NCBI GenBank assembly: GCA_944359735.1
Contig: CALVTA010000030.1
Coordinates: 1 to 13,989 of the forward strand
DNA from: an uncultured Bacilli bacterium
GTDB lineage: Bacteria > Bacillota_I > Bacilli_A > RF39 > UBA660
Length of the DNA: 13,989 bases
Direction: 5' to 3'
Below, in pieces: positions 13,913 to 13,989 of the stretch. The notes below the pieces were generated by a model, which was not told the DNA's origin, ran no database searches, and saw nothing but the letters and a program-made list of their open reading frames with translations. A program made the position numbers and the translations under genes. The stretch's first letter is position 1. Each line of letters starts with the position of its first letter.

Positions 13913-13989
13913 ATGGAAAAGACAAGAAGAAATATAGTGATAATAGGACTAATGATACTATTAATAATAGCAGTAGTAGGAGTAAGTTA
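13913..13989 (+). CDS. partial gene: N-terminus of a membrane-anchored protein, runs off the window
   Basis: Begins at the ATG at 13913 with AGGAG at 13900-13904, eight bases upstream, and stays open to the last base (25 codons). The visible peptide is basic (MEKTRRN) followed by an unbroken hydrophobic run (IVIIGLMILLIIAVVGVS), so it starts with a membrane segment or uncleaved signal anchor. No lipobox is seen before the window ends. The hydrophobic stretch is too generic to name a family. Its expression may depend on the C-tract promoter upstream. Confidence 0.75.
   Translation, partial: MEKTRRNIVIIGLMILLIIAVVGVS

Noticed and set aside
1..13989. CRISPR array, insertion sequence, phage or anti-phage island
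   Set aside because: I saw no regularly spaced repeats, transposase or integrase motifs, terminal inverted repeats, or nuclease/toxin gene pairs; most of the window is ordinary chromosomal content.

Overview
The window is strongly AT-rich DNA with short intergenic gaps, purine-rich GGAGG-type ribosome binding sites and consensus sigma-A promoters (TTGACA/TATAAT-like, 17-base spacers). Gene content (rpsP, khpA, cdsA, rseP, yidD, murC, queH, a 6S-like RNA) points to the chromosome of a low-GC Bacillota, probably a Bacilli lineage near Erysipelotrichia/RF39. I cannot name the species. Tryptophan is read from TGG and all large frames are intact with TGA as stop, so the Mycoplasma code is not used. 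MurC indicates a peptidoglycan wall.

Layout. (1) Positions 1-2560, + strand: 30S protein S16, the KH-domain RNA-binding protein KhpA, then, from its own promoter, CDP-diglyceride synthetase and the RseP-type site-2 protease, closed by a terminator that works in both directions. (2) Positions 2579-4646, - strand: a TroA/ZnuA-like lipoprotein that seems to have lost part of its metal site, overlapping yidD, and a ZIP-family metal transporter. (3) Positions 4692-6505, + strand: a consensus promoter drives an unnamed protein with a transglutaminase-like Cys-His-Asp signature, then epoxyqueuosine reductase QueH, then a small frame that looks broken by one missing A. (4) Positions 6461-7484: a PflX-like radical SAM protein on the - strand, with divergent promoters shared with murC. 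(5) Positions 8787-9022: an unlabelled structured RNA that I interpret as 6S RNA (ssrS), with its own promoter and terminator. (6) Positions 9025-13769: a TetR-family regulator under a perfect consensus promoter whose spacer holds a palindrome, followed by two half-ABC exporters that form a heterodimer with one degenerate ATP site, and a strong terminator. (7) Positions 13770-13989: a promoter region with an eight-C tract and the first 25 codons of a membrane-anchored protein.

How the parts work together: the TetR gene and the two ABC genes form one self-contained, probably drug-inducible efflux operon. The first block is housekeeping (translation, phospholipid precursor, membrane proteolysis). 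The metal-related genes in block 2 are neighbours but do not form a complete ABC uptake system. No mobile element, CRISPR array, tRNA or rRNA gene was seen. The least ordinary items are the 6S-like RNA, the transglutaminase-like protein paired with QueH, the metal-site-poor TroA-like lipoprotein, and the C-tract operator candidate at the right edge.
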